Shown piece after piece: positions 41,805 to 50,047 of a stretch of 64,000 bases of DNA. This stretch comes from Deltaproteobacteria bacterium (GTDB taxonomy: Bacteria; Myxococcota_A; UBA9160; UBA4427). Both the position numbers and the translations under genes were made by a program. Where the stretch lies: assembly GCA_029261835.1 (NCBI GenBank), contig JAJDAO010000050.1, forward strand, positions 124,001 through 188,000, in the 5' to 3' direction. Numbering within the stretch: the stretch's first letter is position 1; every line of letters begins with the position of its first letter. The notes below the pieces were generated by a model that saw only the letters and a list, made by a program, of their open reading frames with translations, had not been told where the DNA came from and made no database searches.

Positions 41805-43453
41805 CTGAGCACCGCGCGGCCGATGACCTTGAGTTCGAGGATCGGCTTCACGCCCTCGAAGATGGGAAGCACGTTGGCGTCTACCACGTACCGGCTGATG
41901 GGATACTCCTCGGCGTAGCCCCAACCGCCGTGCATGAGTTGCCCCTGCTGGCTCACCTCGACAGCGACGTCGCAGGCCAGCAGCTTGGCCTGGGCCGCCA
42001 GTGGGCCCGCCGCCCGCTCGTCCTCGTCGAACGCGCGCGCCGCGGCGTAGGTGATTGCGCGAGCTCCAGAGATCTTGGCCGCCATCAAGCCCAGCGTGAA
42101 CTGAGTGAGCTGGAATTCTGAGATCGCTCGTCCGAACTGCACGCGGTCGACGACGTACTTGGCAGTTTCTTCGAGGGCCGCCTGGGCCAGCCCGCAGCCG
42201 CGGCCGCCCGTCTGGAGACGGCCTGCGGCAAAGCCGGCCATCTGCAGGTAGAAGCCCCGCCCCTCGCCCTTCTCGCCGCCCACGAGGTTTTCGGCGGGGA
42301 CAAAGTAGTCGTCGAGTTGCAGTGTGAACGAGTGCATGCCGCGGTAGCCGGGTGTCGCATCGGCCTTTCCCGTCATGCGGCCGCCACCGGGCTGGCGGGT
42401 CTCGAACTCGTGACCGGTGAAGGGTTCCTTGGGCACGATGAAGAGCGAGAGTCCCTTGGCGCCCTTGGACATGTCGGGGTCGGTGCGTGCCAGCAGTGCC
42501 AGCACGTCCGCCCGGCCGGCGAAAGTGCACCACGACTTGGGGCCGCTGATGAGCCAGCCGTCTTGGCCATCGATCTTGGCCCGTTCGGCTCGGCACTTGG
42601 CGCTCGCCACATCGCTGCCGATGTCCGGCTCGGTCACCGCGATGCCCGCCATGATTTCTCCGGAGGCCAGCTTGGGCAGCCAGTAGCGTTTCTGCTCTTC
42701 GCTTCCGCCCCCCAGCAGTGCTTTGGCGAGGATTTCGGGGCGCGTGATGAGTGAGCCCGCCGCGGCCAGCGAGGCTCGCGAGAGCTCCTCCGTCGTGAGG
42801 ATCATCGCGAGGTTGCCCATCTCGACTCCACCGTACTCCTCGGGGATCGAGAGGCCGAAGAAGCCGAGATCCGCCATCGCGCTGATGACCACCTCGGGCA
42901 CGAGCTCGTCGCCCCGGTGGATGCGCTCGGCCTCGGGCATGACTTCGTTGCTGGCAAACTCGCGTACTTGCGCTCTGACCTGTTCGTGCATCTCGTCGAG
43001 CGGATAGTCGTTGACGCCGCGCGTCTCAGCCACGTGGCGGCCGATCTCGCGGTAGAGGGCCTCGCTGGTGGTGCTTCGCAGCAGCCGCCGCAGGTCGTGG
43101 GGGAAGGCGGCCTCCATCGCATCGTCGCCGATTCCGAGATCGTCGACGATGCTCGACAGCCGCTCGCGCAGATTCGCCACCAGATCTCCGACCGCCCCGA
43201 CGGCGGTCAGCTCGAGCATGTCGTTGCTCCTGCCCTCGCCGCGGATCTCTTCCAGCGATGCGATGACCTCACGCGCTGCCACCGCCTCTGTCACCGCATA
43301 GGCGACGCGCTCGGTGAGAACCTGGTGGTCGTCGATGCGTCGGCCGCCGTTCGTGAGCTGCTTCGCGCTCTCGACGGCCTTCTCGAGTAGTTCGTTGGCA
43401 GCGGCCAGCAGAGTCCTGGCGTCGTCGAGGCTGGGATGGGGCGTCTCGGTCAT
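41801..43453 (-). CDS. Acyl-CoA dehydrogenase with N-terminal extension, methylsuccinyl-CoA dehydrogenase-like
   Basis: This 550-residue flavoprotein has an extra helical N-terminal domain of about 150 residues (including GGRRIDDHQVLTERVAYAV) before the dehydrogenase fold. Canonical motifs follow: IMAGIAVTEPDIGSDVAS (about 263-280), SWCTFAGRADV, RVQFGRAISEFQ and the C-terminal HGGWGYAEEYPISRYVVDA, with the catalytic Glu in LPIFEGVKPI. The long N-domain and C-terminus resemble (2S)-methylsuccinyl-CoA dehydrogenase of the ethylmalonyl-CoA pathway, but similar long enzymes of other function exist and no pathway partner (crotonyl-CoA carboxylase, mutase) is seen here. ATG 43453 has AGAAGGA ten bases upstream. 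Electrons would go through ETF to the ETF-QO at 50944. Confidence 0.85.
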   Translation of the reverse strand: MTETPHPSLDDARTLLAAANELLEKAVESAKQLTNGGRRIDDHQVLTERVAYAVTEAVAAREVIASLEEIRGEGRSNDMLELTAVGAVGDLVANLRERLSSIVDDLGIGDDAMEAAFPHDLRRLLRSTTSEALYREIGRHVAETRGVNDYPLDEMHEQVRAQVREFASNEVMPEAERIHRGDELVPEVVISAMADLGFFGLSIPEEYGGVEMGNLAMILTTEELSRASLAAAGSLITRPEILAKALLGGGSEEQKRYWLPKLASGEIMAGIAVTEPDIGSDVASAKCRAERAKIDGQDGWLISGPKSWCTFAGRADVLALLARTDPDMSKGAKGLSLFIVPKEPFTGHEFETRQPGGGRMTGKADATPGYRGMHSFTLQLDDYFVPAENLVGGEKGEGRGFYLQMAGFAAGRLQTGGRGCGLAQAALEETAKYVVDRVQFGRAISEFQLTQFTLGLMAAKISGARAITYAAARAFDEDERAAGPLAAQAKLLACDVAVEVSQQGQLMHGGWGYAEEYPISRYVVDANVLPIFEGVKPILELKVIGRAVLS

Positions 43454-43674
43454 GGTACTCGGTCCTTCTGAATGGGTGATCGTGCCCGTTGGATCGCTCG
43501 CGTCACCGCGGGGACCCCCGTGAACGATCCGGGCTGCAGAGCGATGCGGGGGGATGTGGAGCGCGCAAGATAGCGCAGCCTGCGGTGGCTTCAGGTTGGC
43601 CGCCCGAAGCGCCGCAAAGCGACACCGGCACGACGGCGGCGATCTCGCATGGCTGCTTCGCCGCCGCTCTTCGA

Positions 43675-44448
43675 TCAGTCTTCGAAGAAGTCGCAGATTT
43701 GCTCGACGAGAGCGGGGCTGCCGAAAACCAGGTCGAGCTTTCCCGTCTTGCCGTGTCGTGTCACGCAAGCCCCTCCCGCCTCGAGCGCGAGCAATTGCGT
43801 GGCGGCCGCGTCCCACGGATTCAGGCAACAGTCCACCATCGCGTCGACACCACCAGCGAGCACGGAGGCGTGGCCGAAGGCGTCGGTGTAGCCGCGCACC
43901 AGGGGGGCCTCGTGACTCACGCGGTCCCAGACCTCGCGCCGGCCGGCCCACTCGAAGCCGATGGGGTCGCCCAGCGACACGATCGAGCGCCGCAGGTCAC
44001 TCTGCTGCGAGGTCTGCACCGGCCTTCCATTGCAGCGGCAGCCCCCACCCCGCCAGCCGACAAAGCGTTGGTCCAGCGCTGGCAGGTCGATTACGCCGAC
44101 CACCGGCTCTCCCTCCACGAGCAGGGCGATCAGCGTGCCGAATAGCGGGATTCCCCGCACGAAAGAAACGGTTCCATCGATCGGATCGATGATCCACCGC
44201 GGAGCAGCAGGGTCAGTTTCCGGCTCCTCGGCCCCGTACTCCTCGCCCAGCAGGCCGAATTCGGGATACGCCTCGCGCAGTGCGCCGCGGATTGCGCGCT
44301 CGGCGGCCCGGTCGGCCTCCGTCACCGGCGAGCCGTCGGCCTTGATTTCGACGGCTACTGAGCGAAATCGCGGCATGATTTCTTCACGAGCCAGGTCGCA
44401 CGCGCGTGTCGCCACTGCCGCGGCCTGCTCGAGGGCTGCTGCTTGCAT
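43675..44448 (-). CDS. Inositol monophosphatase-family phosphatase (possible histidinol-phosphatase)
   Basis: This 257-residue Mg-dependent phosphatase has motif 1 LGEEYGAEE (about 67-75), motif 2 WIIDPIDGTVSFVRG (about 86-100, with the metal Asp residues) and motif 3 NPWDAAATQLLALEAGG (about 205-221). The wording SFVRGIPLFGTLIAL and GCRCNGRPV is common in the histidinol-phosphatase (HisN) branch, but IMPase and CysQ-like activities cannot be excluded. A TACCCT hexamer seven bases before the ATG and no Shine-Dalgarno suggest a leaderless mRNA. The 220-base gap to the Mcd-like gene upstream on the coordinate axis holds that gene's leader. Confidence 0.88.
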   Translation of the reverse strand: MQAAALEQAAAVATRACDLAREEIMPRFRSVAVEIKADGSPVTEADRAAERAIRGALREAYPEFGLLGEEYGAEEPETDPAAPRWIIDPIDGTVSFVRGIPLFGTLIALLVEGEPVVGVIDLPALDQRFVGWRGGGCRCNGRPVQTSQQSDLRRSIVSLGDPIGFEWAGRREVWDRVSHEAPLVRGYTDAFGHASVLAGGVDAMVDCCLNPWDAAATQLLALEAGGACVTRHGKTGKLDLVFGSPALVEQICDFFED

Positions 44449-44455
44449 GCAGCCG

Positions 44456-44461
44456 AGGGTA
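44456..44461 (-). promoter_or_regulatory. -10-like TACCCT before the IMPase gene (predicted leaderless)
   Basis: On the minus strand TACCCT, seven bases, then ATG 44448; no Shine-Dalgarno. Confidence 0.3.
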
Positions 44462-44502
44462 CCAGCTCTTGGCTGCGGATGCGGGCCGGCCCTCGCCCCG
44501 TG

Positions 44503-45300
44503 TCAGTGCAGTTCGGAGAGCGGTGCCTTCACGACGTCGTAGTCCGCCTCACGCGGGATGAAGAGCTTCAGATCTCCGTCGTCATCGCGCGCGACGCGCG
44601 GCAGCACTGTGACGATCCTGCTGGTGCGGGCGGCGGCCATCGCATCGGCCACGTTGCTGCTGCGCCCGAGCTTGCGCAGGTTGACGAGCGTCGGGAAGAT
44701 GATGGTCCGTTCGCCTTCCCTCTCGGCGCGTACCGCCGCGGCCACCGTCGTCCAGACCGAATCGATCGTCTCGCCACCGTCGTGGAGAGCCAGCTGGTCC
44801 GATGGGGCCGCCACCAGGAAGAAATGCGTGTCGAAGCGCTTGGGCAGCACTTCGGGCGTGATCCAGTGGGCGAACGGTACGAGCAGGTCACAGGCGAGCA
44901 CCAGATCTTCGAGCTCGACCAGCTCGCGCAGCGTGATGCGCCCGTTCTGCAGTGCTTCGCGCCGGCGATTCTCGATGCCGGCCAGTTGCTCCGCGTCTAC
45001 CAGCCCACGCGCGCCGCGGGGGCGGGCGAGTAGCACGCCGGCCTCCTCGAACGTCTCGCGGATCGCCGCCACTCGGAGCGTGACCTCACTGTCGTCCAGG
45101 CCCTCGCTGCCCTGGCAGTGGTCTCGCATCAGAGCGCCGGCATCGGCAGCGTCGACCTTGCCACCGGGAAAGACCAGGGCGCCGTGGGCGAAGTCGATCT
45201 GATGGTGTCGCTGCACCATGAAGACCTCGAGCCCCGGCGCGCCGTCGCGCAGCAGTAGAATCGTGGCGGAGAGCTTGATCTCAAGGGGGGCGTCGGCCAT
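44503..45300 (-). CDS. Nudix hydrolase, NUDT19/CoA-diphosphatase-like
   Basis: This 265-residue Nudix protein has an early FPGGKVD (about 42-48) separated by an insert from the Nudix helix RVAAIRETFEEAGVLLA (about 77-93). The REtxEEaGvLL form with the long insert is typical of the NUDT7/8/19 group, which cleaves CoA and acyl-CoA esters. That would fit the acyl-CoA metabolism genes around it, but activity is inference. A C-terminal half with HFFLVAAPSD and TIIFPTLVNLRKL follows. ATG 45300 has GGGAA at six bases; the frame upstream to 45603 lacks homology. Confidence 0.87.
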   Translation of the reverse strand: MADAPLEIKLSATILLLRDGAPGLEVFMVQRHHQIDFAHGALVFPGGKVDAADAGALMRDHCQGSEGLDDSEVTLRVAAIRETFEEAGVLLARPRGARGLVDAEQLAGIENRRREALQNGRITLRELVELEDLVLACDLLVPFAHWITPEVLPKRFDTHFFLVAAPSDQLALHDGGETIDSVWTTVAAAVRAEREGERTIIFPTLVNLRKLGRSSNVADAMAAARTSRIVTVLPRVARDDDGDLKLFIPREADYDVVKAPLSELH

Positions 45301-45386
45301 GGGGAGTTCCCGTGCTTCGTCTGCTGGGGGAGAGCCGGCGGCGCGCGTGCGGCGGCGCATCGTCCGGCGATCCGCGTCGAGCGGCT

Positions 45387-45749
45387 CTAGCTCTCGGGAG
45401 GCGAAGAACGTCCTCCGTCTTCCGGGTTCTCCTTCATATGCCCGCCGTCGCCGAGCTCGCGCAGTCGTTCGAAGGAGTAGATGCCCGAATCGTGGCCGTC
45501 GCTCCAGTGGATCTGGATCGCATAGCGGCCGACCGATTCGATTCTGCTGGGATGGACGTCCTCGGCTACGTCCCGCTCGTCGAGCCTCTGCTCGCCAGTC
45601 CATTCATCGATGCAGTGCGCGCAGGCGCAGGCCAGACGGAGATTGCGCACCGCGTAGAGGCTCTCGCCGCCGTCAGCCCAGCAAATCGTGAGCTCGCGTG
45701 GGCCGGTCTGGCGGATCTCGCTGGGGGTCGTGCGGATCGAGCTGTTCAT
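45387..45749 (-). CDS. DUF971 (GBBH-like N-terminal) domain protein
   Basis: This 120-residue protein is a single DUF971 domain: ELTICWADGGESLYAVRNLRLACACAHC (about 18-46), then the DEWTGEQRL segment and the closing GRYAIQIHWSDGHDSGIYSFERLREL (about 75-100). The CxCxxC cysteines and the HWSDGHDSGIY block are family hallmarks; the same domain forms the N-terminus of gamma-butyrobetaine hydroxylase and often accompanies Fe-S scaffold ATPases (ApbC/Mrp). Metal or Fe-S binding is plausible. No Shine-Dalgarno is seen; TATCTT lies six bases before the ATG. It is divergent from the F420-NADP oxidoreductase with 75 bases between. Confidence 0.87.
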   Translation of the reverse strand: MNSSIRTTPSEIRQTGPRELTICWADGGESLYAVRNLRLACACAHCIDEWTGEQRLDERDVAEDVHPSRIESVGRYAIQIHWSDGHDSGIYSFERLRELGDGGHMKENPEDGGRSSPPES

Positions 45750-45755
45750 ACGGGG

Positions 45756-45761
45756 AAGATA
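45756..45761 (-). promoter_or_regulatory. -10-like TATCTT before the DUF971 gene (predicted leaderless)
   Basis: On the minus strand TATCTT is followed by CCCCGT and ATG 45749, without a Shine-Dalgarno. Confidence 0.45.
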
Positions 45762-45824
45762 CCAGCGCCTGGGCGATAGAGACCAGGAGACCGACGGCGG
45801 AATCCAGGCTAGGCTCCTCGCCCC

Positions 45825-46508
45825 ATGGCGAAGGCTCGAGACAGCATCGCGATTCTGGGAGGTACGGGGGATCAGGGCCTGGGTCTGGCGCTGCGCTTCG
45901 CCCGCGCCGGAAGAACCGTTGTCATCGGATCGCGCAAGCTCGACCGCGCACTTAGGGCGGTCGAAGAGGTTCGGCAGGCCGTTCCCGATGCGGACGTCAG
46001 CGGCTTCGAGAATCCCGAGGCTACGCGCGGGGCGCCGATCGTAATCGTCTCCGTGCCCTTCGAACACACGGCCGGCACGGTGAAGGCGATCCGCTCGGAA
46101 CTCGAGTCGGGGCAGCTCCTGGTCTCGATGGCCGTACCGTTGGCCACGGCTGTTGGCGACGGTGCCGTGCGAACCGTGGGAATCTGGCAGGGCTCGTGCG
46201 CGGAGCTGGTGCAATCGCTGGCTCCCGATGGCGTGCAGGTGGTCTCCGCCTTCCAGAATGTCTCGGCGCATCGGCTGCGCGACCTGGAGAACGCGGTGGA
46301 ATGCGACGTCGTGATCTCCGGGGCAAAGGCCGCGCGCGAGCGGGTGATGGAGCTGTGCTCGCTGGTTCCCGGCCTGCGCGGCGTCGACGGCGGTCCGCTC
46401 GCCAATGCGCGGATCGTTGAGCAGATCACCGCTCTCCTGATCGGAATGAACGCCCGCTACAAGCTGCCCGAAGGTCTGGGGATTCGCTTCACCGGCTTGC
46501 CCGACTGA
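45825..46508 (+). CDS. npdG: NADPH-dependent F420 reductase family protein
   Basis: This 227-residue Rossmann-fold protein opens with AILGGTGDQGLGLALRFARAG (about 9-29) followed by VVIGSRK, where the Ser-Arg pair selects NADP. The middle contains IVIVSVPFEHTAGTVKAI (about 73-90), LVSMAVPL and an AFQNVSAHRL segment (about 148-157), matching F420H2:NADP+ oxidoreductases (Fno/NpdG). Such enzymes exchange hydride between deazaflavin F420 and NADPH in the cytoplasm. The name depends on the organism making F420; no F420 synthesis gene is in this window, and related proteins reduce other partners. ATG 45825 lacks a strong Shine-Dalgarno. Confidence 0.8.
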   Translation: MAKARDSIAILGGTGDQGLGLALRFARAGRTVVIGSRKLDRALRAVEEVRQAVPDADVSGFENPEATRGAPIVIVSVPFEHTAGTVKAIRSELESGQLLVSMAVPLATAVGDGAVRTVGIWQGSCAELVQSLAPDGVQVVSAFQNVSAHRLRDLENAVECDVVISGAKAARERVMELCSLVPGLRGVDGGPLANARIVEQITALLIGMNARYKLPEGLGIRFTGLPD

Positions 46509-46638
46509 TCGCCTTGCCAGAGCGGTCATCAATCCCACAGAATCAGTCACTTGCAGAAGCGCCTGCCGGAGTGTTGCCGGAGCGGCACAGCCAACGGCTG
46601 ACACGGGCCATGGAGCAGTTCTCCGATTCTCCCTGCGG

Positions 46639-46686
46639 CTACAAGGGGTTGTGGTTTGAAGACCAGTCAGCCCCAATATTTTGTGG
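46639..46686 (+). promoter_or_regulatory. Tandem NrdR boxes upstream of nrdJ
   Basis: Two 16-base sites, 46639-46654 (CTACAAGGGGTTGTGG, weak centre) and 46671-46686 (CCCCAATATTTTGTGG, strong), resemble the NrdR consensus ACACWATATATWGTGT. Their starts are exactly 32 bases apart, about three helical turns, the usual spacing of paired NrdR boxes. The second overlaps a -10-like TATTTT (46677-46682) with TTTGAA 16 bases before it. Repression of nrdJ by NrdR when dATP/ATP is high is predicted. Confidence 0.7.
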
Positions 46687-46831
46687 ATTTATTATTGACG
46701 AGGCTATGGCCACGGAGCATTCTGGCTCGACGGGGATGTGATGTTCCTCCTGTAGCCTGGGGGGGTCGCAACTTGGTGGTTGCGGGGAGGGACGCGAGCT
46801 TGAGTCCGGGCAGAGGGTCTGGCTCTGGTTC

Positions 46832-46858
46832 GGGGGCGTCGGGAGGACCGACGCCCCT
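46832..46858 (+). promoter_or_regulatory. Strong hairpin in the nrdJ leader
   Basis: GGGGCGTCGG-GAGGA-CCGACGCCCC forms a perfect ten-base stem with a five-base loop, flanked by G-T, about 135 bases before the nrdJ start. It is followed by CTCTCATC rather than a clean T-run. It could be an attenuator or an mRNA-stabilising element. I could not identify a canonical cobalamin riboswitch around it. Confidence 0.45.
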
Positions 46859-46991
46859 CTCATCTGCGCCTTCGAGCAGGCGGCACGGCTAGCCCGTCGG
46901 CGGGTAAGATGGCTTGCGTGCGCCGCGCTTCTTCGGGGCATGTGATCGAAGTGGCGATTGCCACGGCAATCGGCAGCACAGGAGTCGCAGA

Positions 46992-49829
46992 GTGAACGAC
47001 GACAACGATGTAATCGGGGCGCAGGAGACAGGCGGGCAGCGTGAACCGGTCGAAGGCCAGAGACACCTGATCGCGCTCGAGGAAGGCGCCAGCGCCGAGA
47101 CCGGCCGAAAGTCCGGCGGCAACAAGAAACCGCGTGGCAAGCGCGGTCTGTCGATCCCACGTCACTTCACGGCTCCCGGCGGCGATCCCTTCAAGAGCGT
47201 CGAGTGGGAGCTGCGAACGGCCAATATCAGCAACGAGAAGGGCGAGACCGTCTTCGAGCAGACCGATGTCGAGATTCCGGCGTCCTGGTCGCAGCTCGCC
47301 ACGAACGTCGTGGTGTCGAAGTACTTTCGCGGCCATGTGGGAACGCCCGATCGAGAGAACAGCGTCAAGCAGCTCATCGGGCGGGTAGTGGGCCGAATGC
47401 GTGATTGGGGTATCGAAGCCGGCTACTTCCGGTCGCCCGCGGATGCCCAGACATTCGCGGATGAGCTCAGCTATCTGCTGGTTCACCAGAAGCTCTCCTT
47501 CAACAGCCCCGTCTGGTTCAACCTGGGCGTCAGCGGGACGCCCCAGCAGGCAAGCGCGTGCTTCATCAATTCGGTCGAGGACACGATGGAGTCCATCATG
47601 GACCTGGCCAAGACTGAGGCACTGCTGTTCAAGGGCGGGTCCGGAGCGGGTACGAATGTCTCGGCGATCCGCTCATCGCGGGAGCGACTCGGCGGCGGAG
47701 GGGTGGCGTCCGGGCCGGTTTCCTTCATGAAGGGTTTCGACGCTTTCGCCGGCGTCATCAAGTCGGGCGGCAAGACGCGGCGCGCCGCGAAGATGGTGAT
47801 TCTGGACAGCGATCATCCGGACATCATGGAGTTCATCAATTGCAAGGCGGATGAAGAGAAGAAGGCCTGGGCGCTGATCGAAGCGGGCTACGAAGGTGGC
47901 TTCAACGTGCCGGGCGGTGCGTACGATTCGATCTTCTTCCAGAATGCCAACCACTCCGTCAGAGTGACCGATGCGTTCATGCGGTCTGCTGAGGCGAACG
48001 GTTCTTGGGACACCAAGGAGGTGACCAGCGGAGAAGTGGTCGATGCCCTCAAGGCCCGCGAAGTGCTGCACGCCATGGCGCAGGCGGCGCATGTCTGTGG
48101 CGACCCGGGAATCCAGTACGACACTACGATCAACCGCTGGAATCCCGTCAAAGCCTCCGGTCGCATCAACTCGAGCAACCCCTGCTCGGAGTTCATGTTT
48201 CTCGATGACACGGCGTGCAATCTCGCCAGCCTCAATCTGATGAGCTTCCTGGACGAAGACGGCAAGTTTCAGGTCGAGGATTTTCGCAGGGCCGTGGCGA
48301 TCTCGATCCTCGCTCAGGAGATCGTCGTCGACCCCGCCAGCTATCCGACGCCCTCCATCGCCAAGAACAGCCATCTCTTTCGGCCGCTCGGACTCGGTTA
48401 CGCGAACCTGGGCGCCCTGCTGATGGCCGAGGGCAAGCCGTACGACGGTGATGCGGGCCGCAGCCTGGCCGCGACCATCACTTCACTGATGTGTGGTCAG
48501 GCGTATCTGAGCAGTGCTGAGATCGCCGAAGAGATGGGCCCTTTCCCACGCTACCGCATGAATCGCAAGCCCTTTCTCGAGGTGATCGGGATGCACCGCG
48601 ATGCGGCCGCGTCAATCGTCCCGGACGACGTGCAGGACGATCTGCTGGCCGCCTCCCGCGAGGTCTGGTCGGACGCGTTGACGATCGGCAGGAAGTTCGG
48701 CTTCAGGAACGCCCAGGTTACGGTGCTGGCGCCCACGGGCACGATCGCTTTCATGATGGACTGCGATACCACCGGTGTGGAGCCCGACATCGCGCTGGTC
48801 AAGTACAAGAAGCTGGTGGGCGGTGGCTTCCTGAAGATCGTCAATCGCACGGTTCCCATGGCACTGCGCGGACTGGGCTATGACGAGGAAGTGATCGCCG
48901 CGATTCTTGCCCACGTGGACGAGAGAGAGACGATTGAAGGAGCGCCGGGACTCAAAGAAGAGCACTTGGCGGTCTTCGATTGCGCCTTTCGGCCGCAGAA
49001 CGGCGTGCGATCGATTCGCTGGATGGGGCACCTGCGGATGATGGGAGCGGTTCAGCCATTCCTGTCTGGCGCCATCAGCAAGACAGTGAATCTACCTCCC
49101 GAGGCCAGCGTGGAAGATGTGATGGATGCCTACAGCGAAGGCTGGAGGCTCGGAATCAAGGCCCTGGCGATCTACCGAGACGGCAGCAAGCGCACGCAGC
49201 CACTGAGCTCCGGCCAGCAGCGCCAGGGCGAGCCTGCCGATCTGGACGAGTTCCGACCACGCCGCCGCAAGCTGCCGGACGAGCGTCAGGCGTTCACTCA
49301 CAAGTTCTCGATCGCCGGCCACGAGGGCTATCTCATCGTGGGACTCTATGACGACGGTGCGCCGGGTGAGATCTTCTTGAAGATGGCCAAGGAGGGCAGC
49401 ACGATCTCGGGGCTGATGGACACCATCGCCACCATGACGTCGATCGCGCTGCAGTACGGCGTTCCGCCGAAGGCGCTGGTCGACAAGTTCAGCCATACTC
49501 GCTTCGAACCCTCTGGCTTCACGAATAATCGCGAGATTCCGATTGCGAAGTCGATCACCGACTATGTCTTCCGCTACCTGGGGAGTCGCTACATCGAGAA
49601 CGAGGGCGAGGTGGCGGAGAGTCAGGAGGACGAGGACGATCCCGCGCTGCGGGGGCAGACAGCCGGTGCTGTGGCGGGCGGTTCCGGCGCGGGTCGTGGA
49701 ACTCCATCCGCCACGGGCTTCGTCAACCAAGCTGACGCCCCGTCGTGCATGGATTGCGGTGCCATCATGATTCGAAATGGCGCTTGCTACAAGTGTCCGA
49801 ACTGCGGGAGCACGAGCGGCTGTAGCTGA
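46992..49829 (+). CDS. nrdJ: Adenosylcobalamin-dependent (class II) ribonucleoside-diphosphate reductase
   Basis: This 945-residue enzyme makes deoxyribonucleotides using B12 instead of an oxygen-requiring diferric subunit. It shows the class II landmarks QKLSFNSPVWFNLGV (about 165-179), the first redox Cys in ASACFINSVED, KGGSGAGTNVSAIRSS (about 213-228), the active-site Cys region NPCSEFMFLDDTACNLASLN (about 394-413), LAPTGTIAFMMDCDTTG (about 577-593) and a C-terminal Cys-rich tail (CMDCGAIM, then CYKCPNCGSTSGCS). GTG 46992 has GGAG seven bases upstream. The N-terminal 60 residues are charged and variable. Tandem NrdR boxes and a leader hairpin lie upstream, so both dNTP feedback and post-initiation control are likely. 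Confidence 0.96.
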   Translation: MNDDNDVIGAQETGGQREPVEGQRHLIALEEGASAETGRKSGGNKKPRGKRGLSIPRHFTAPGGDPFKSVEWELRTANISNEKGETVFEQTDVEIPASWSQLATNVVVSKYFRGHVGTPDRENSVKQLIGRVVGRMRDWGIEAGYFRSPADAQTFADELSYLLVHQKLSFNSPVWFNLGVSGTPQQASACFINSVEDTMESIMDLAKTEALLFKGGSGAGTNVSAIRSSRERLGGGGVASGPVSFMKGFDAFAGVIKSGGKTRRAAKMVILDSDHPDIMEFINCKADEEKKAWALIEAGYEGGFNVPGGAYDSIFFQNANHSVRVTDAFMRSAEANGSWDTKEVTSGEVVDALKAREVLHAMAQAAHVCGDPGIQYDTTINRWNPVKASGRINSSNPCSEFMFLDDTACNLASLNLMSFLDEDGKFQVEDFRRAVAISILAQEIVVDPASYPTPSIAKNSHLFRPLGLGYANLGALLMAEGKPYDGDAGRSLAATITSLMCGQAYLSSAEIAEEMGPFPRYRMNRKPFLEVIGMHRDAAASIVPDDVQDDLLAASREVWSDALTIGRKFGFRNAQVTVLAPTGTIAFMMDCDTTGVEPDIALVKYKKLVGGGFLKIVNRTVPMALRGLGYDEEVIAAILAHVDERETIEGAPGLKEEHLAVFDCAFRPQNGVRSIRWMGHLRMMGAVQPFLSGAISKTVNLPPEASVEDVMDAYSEGWRLGIKALAIYRDGSKRTQPLSSGQQRQGEPADLDEFRPRRRKLPDERQAFTHKFSIAGHEGYLIVGLYDDGAPGEIFLKMAKEGSTISGLMDTIATMTSIALQYGVPPKALVDKFSHTRFEPSGFTNNREIPIAKSITDYVFRYLGSRYIENEGEVAESQEDEDDPALRGQTAGAVAGGSGAGRGTPSATGFVNQADAPSCMDCGAIMIRNGACYKCPNCGSTSGCS

Positions 49830-50047
49830 GAGTCGGGTCGTCCAGTGGGCGCGTTTGCTGTTGCGGCCGCCCACGCCGGGGGTGGGAGTGAAGGACCGGG
49901 CAGCGCGGGAGTCGAAGGCCGGGTGGAGACGACCGGAAGCTCCCGCGTCCTGGCCGGATCAGGATCCGGTACGTCGTCCCCGCCTGGGCCCGTGATGCAG
50001 ATGTGTCGGTACGCGCCAGCCGGGGTCGATGCTCCATGGGCGGCCAT

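Noticed and set aside
46509..46991. Cobalamin riboswitch upstream of nrdJ
   Set aside because: I could not find the B12-box (GCCACTG type) or the other conserved core segments; GGCCACGG at 46708 is not enough. A covariance search would decide.
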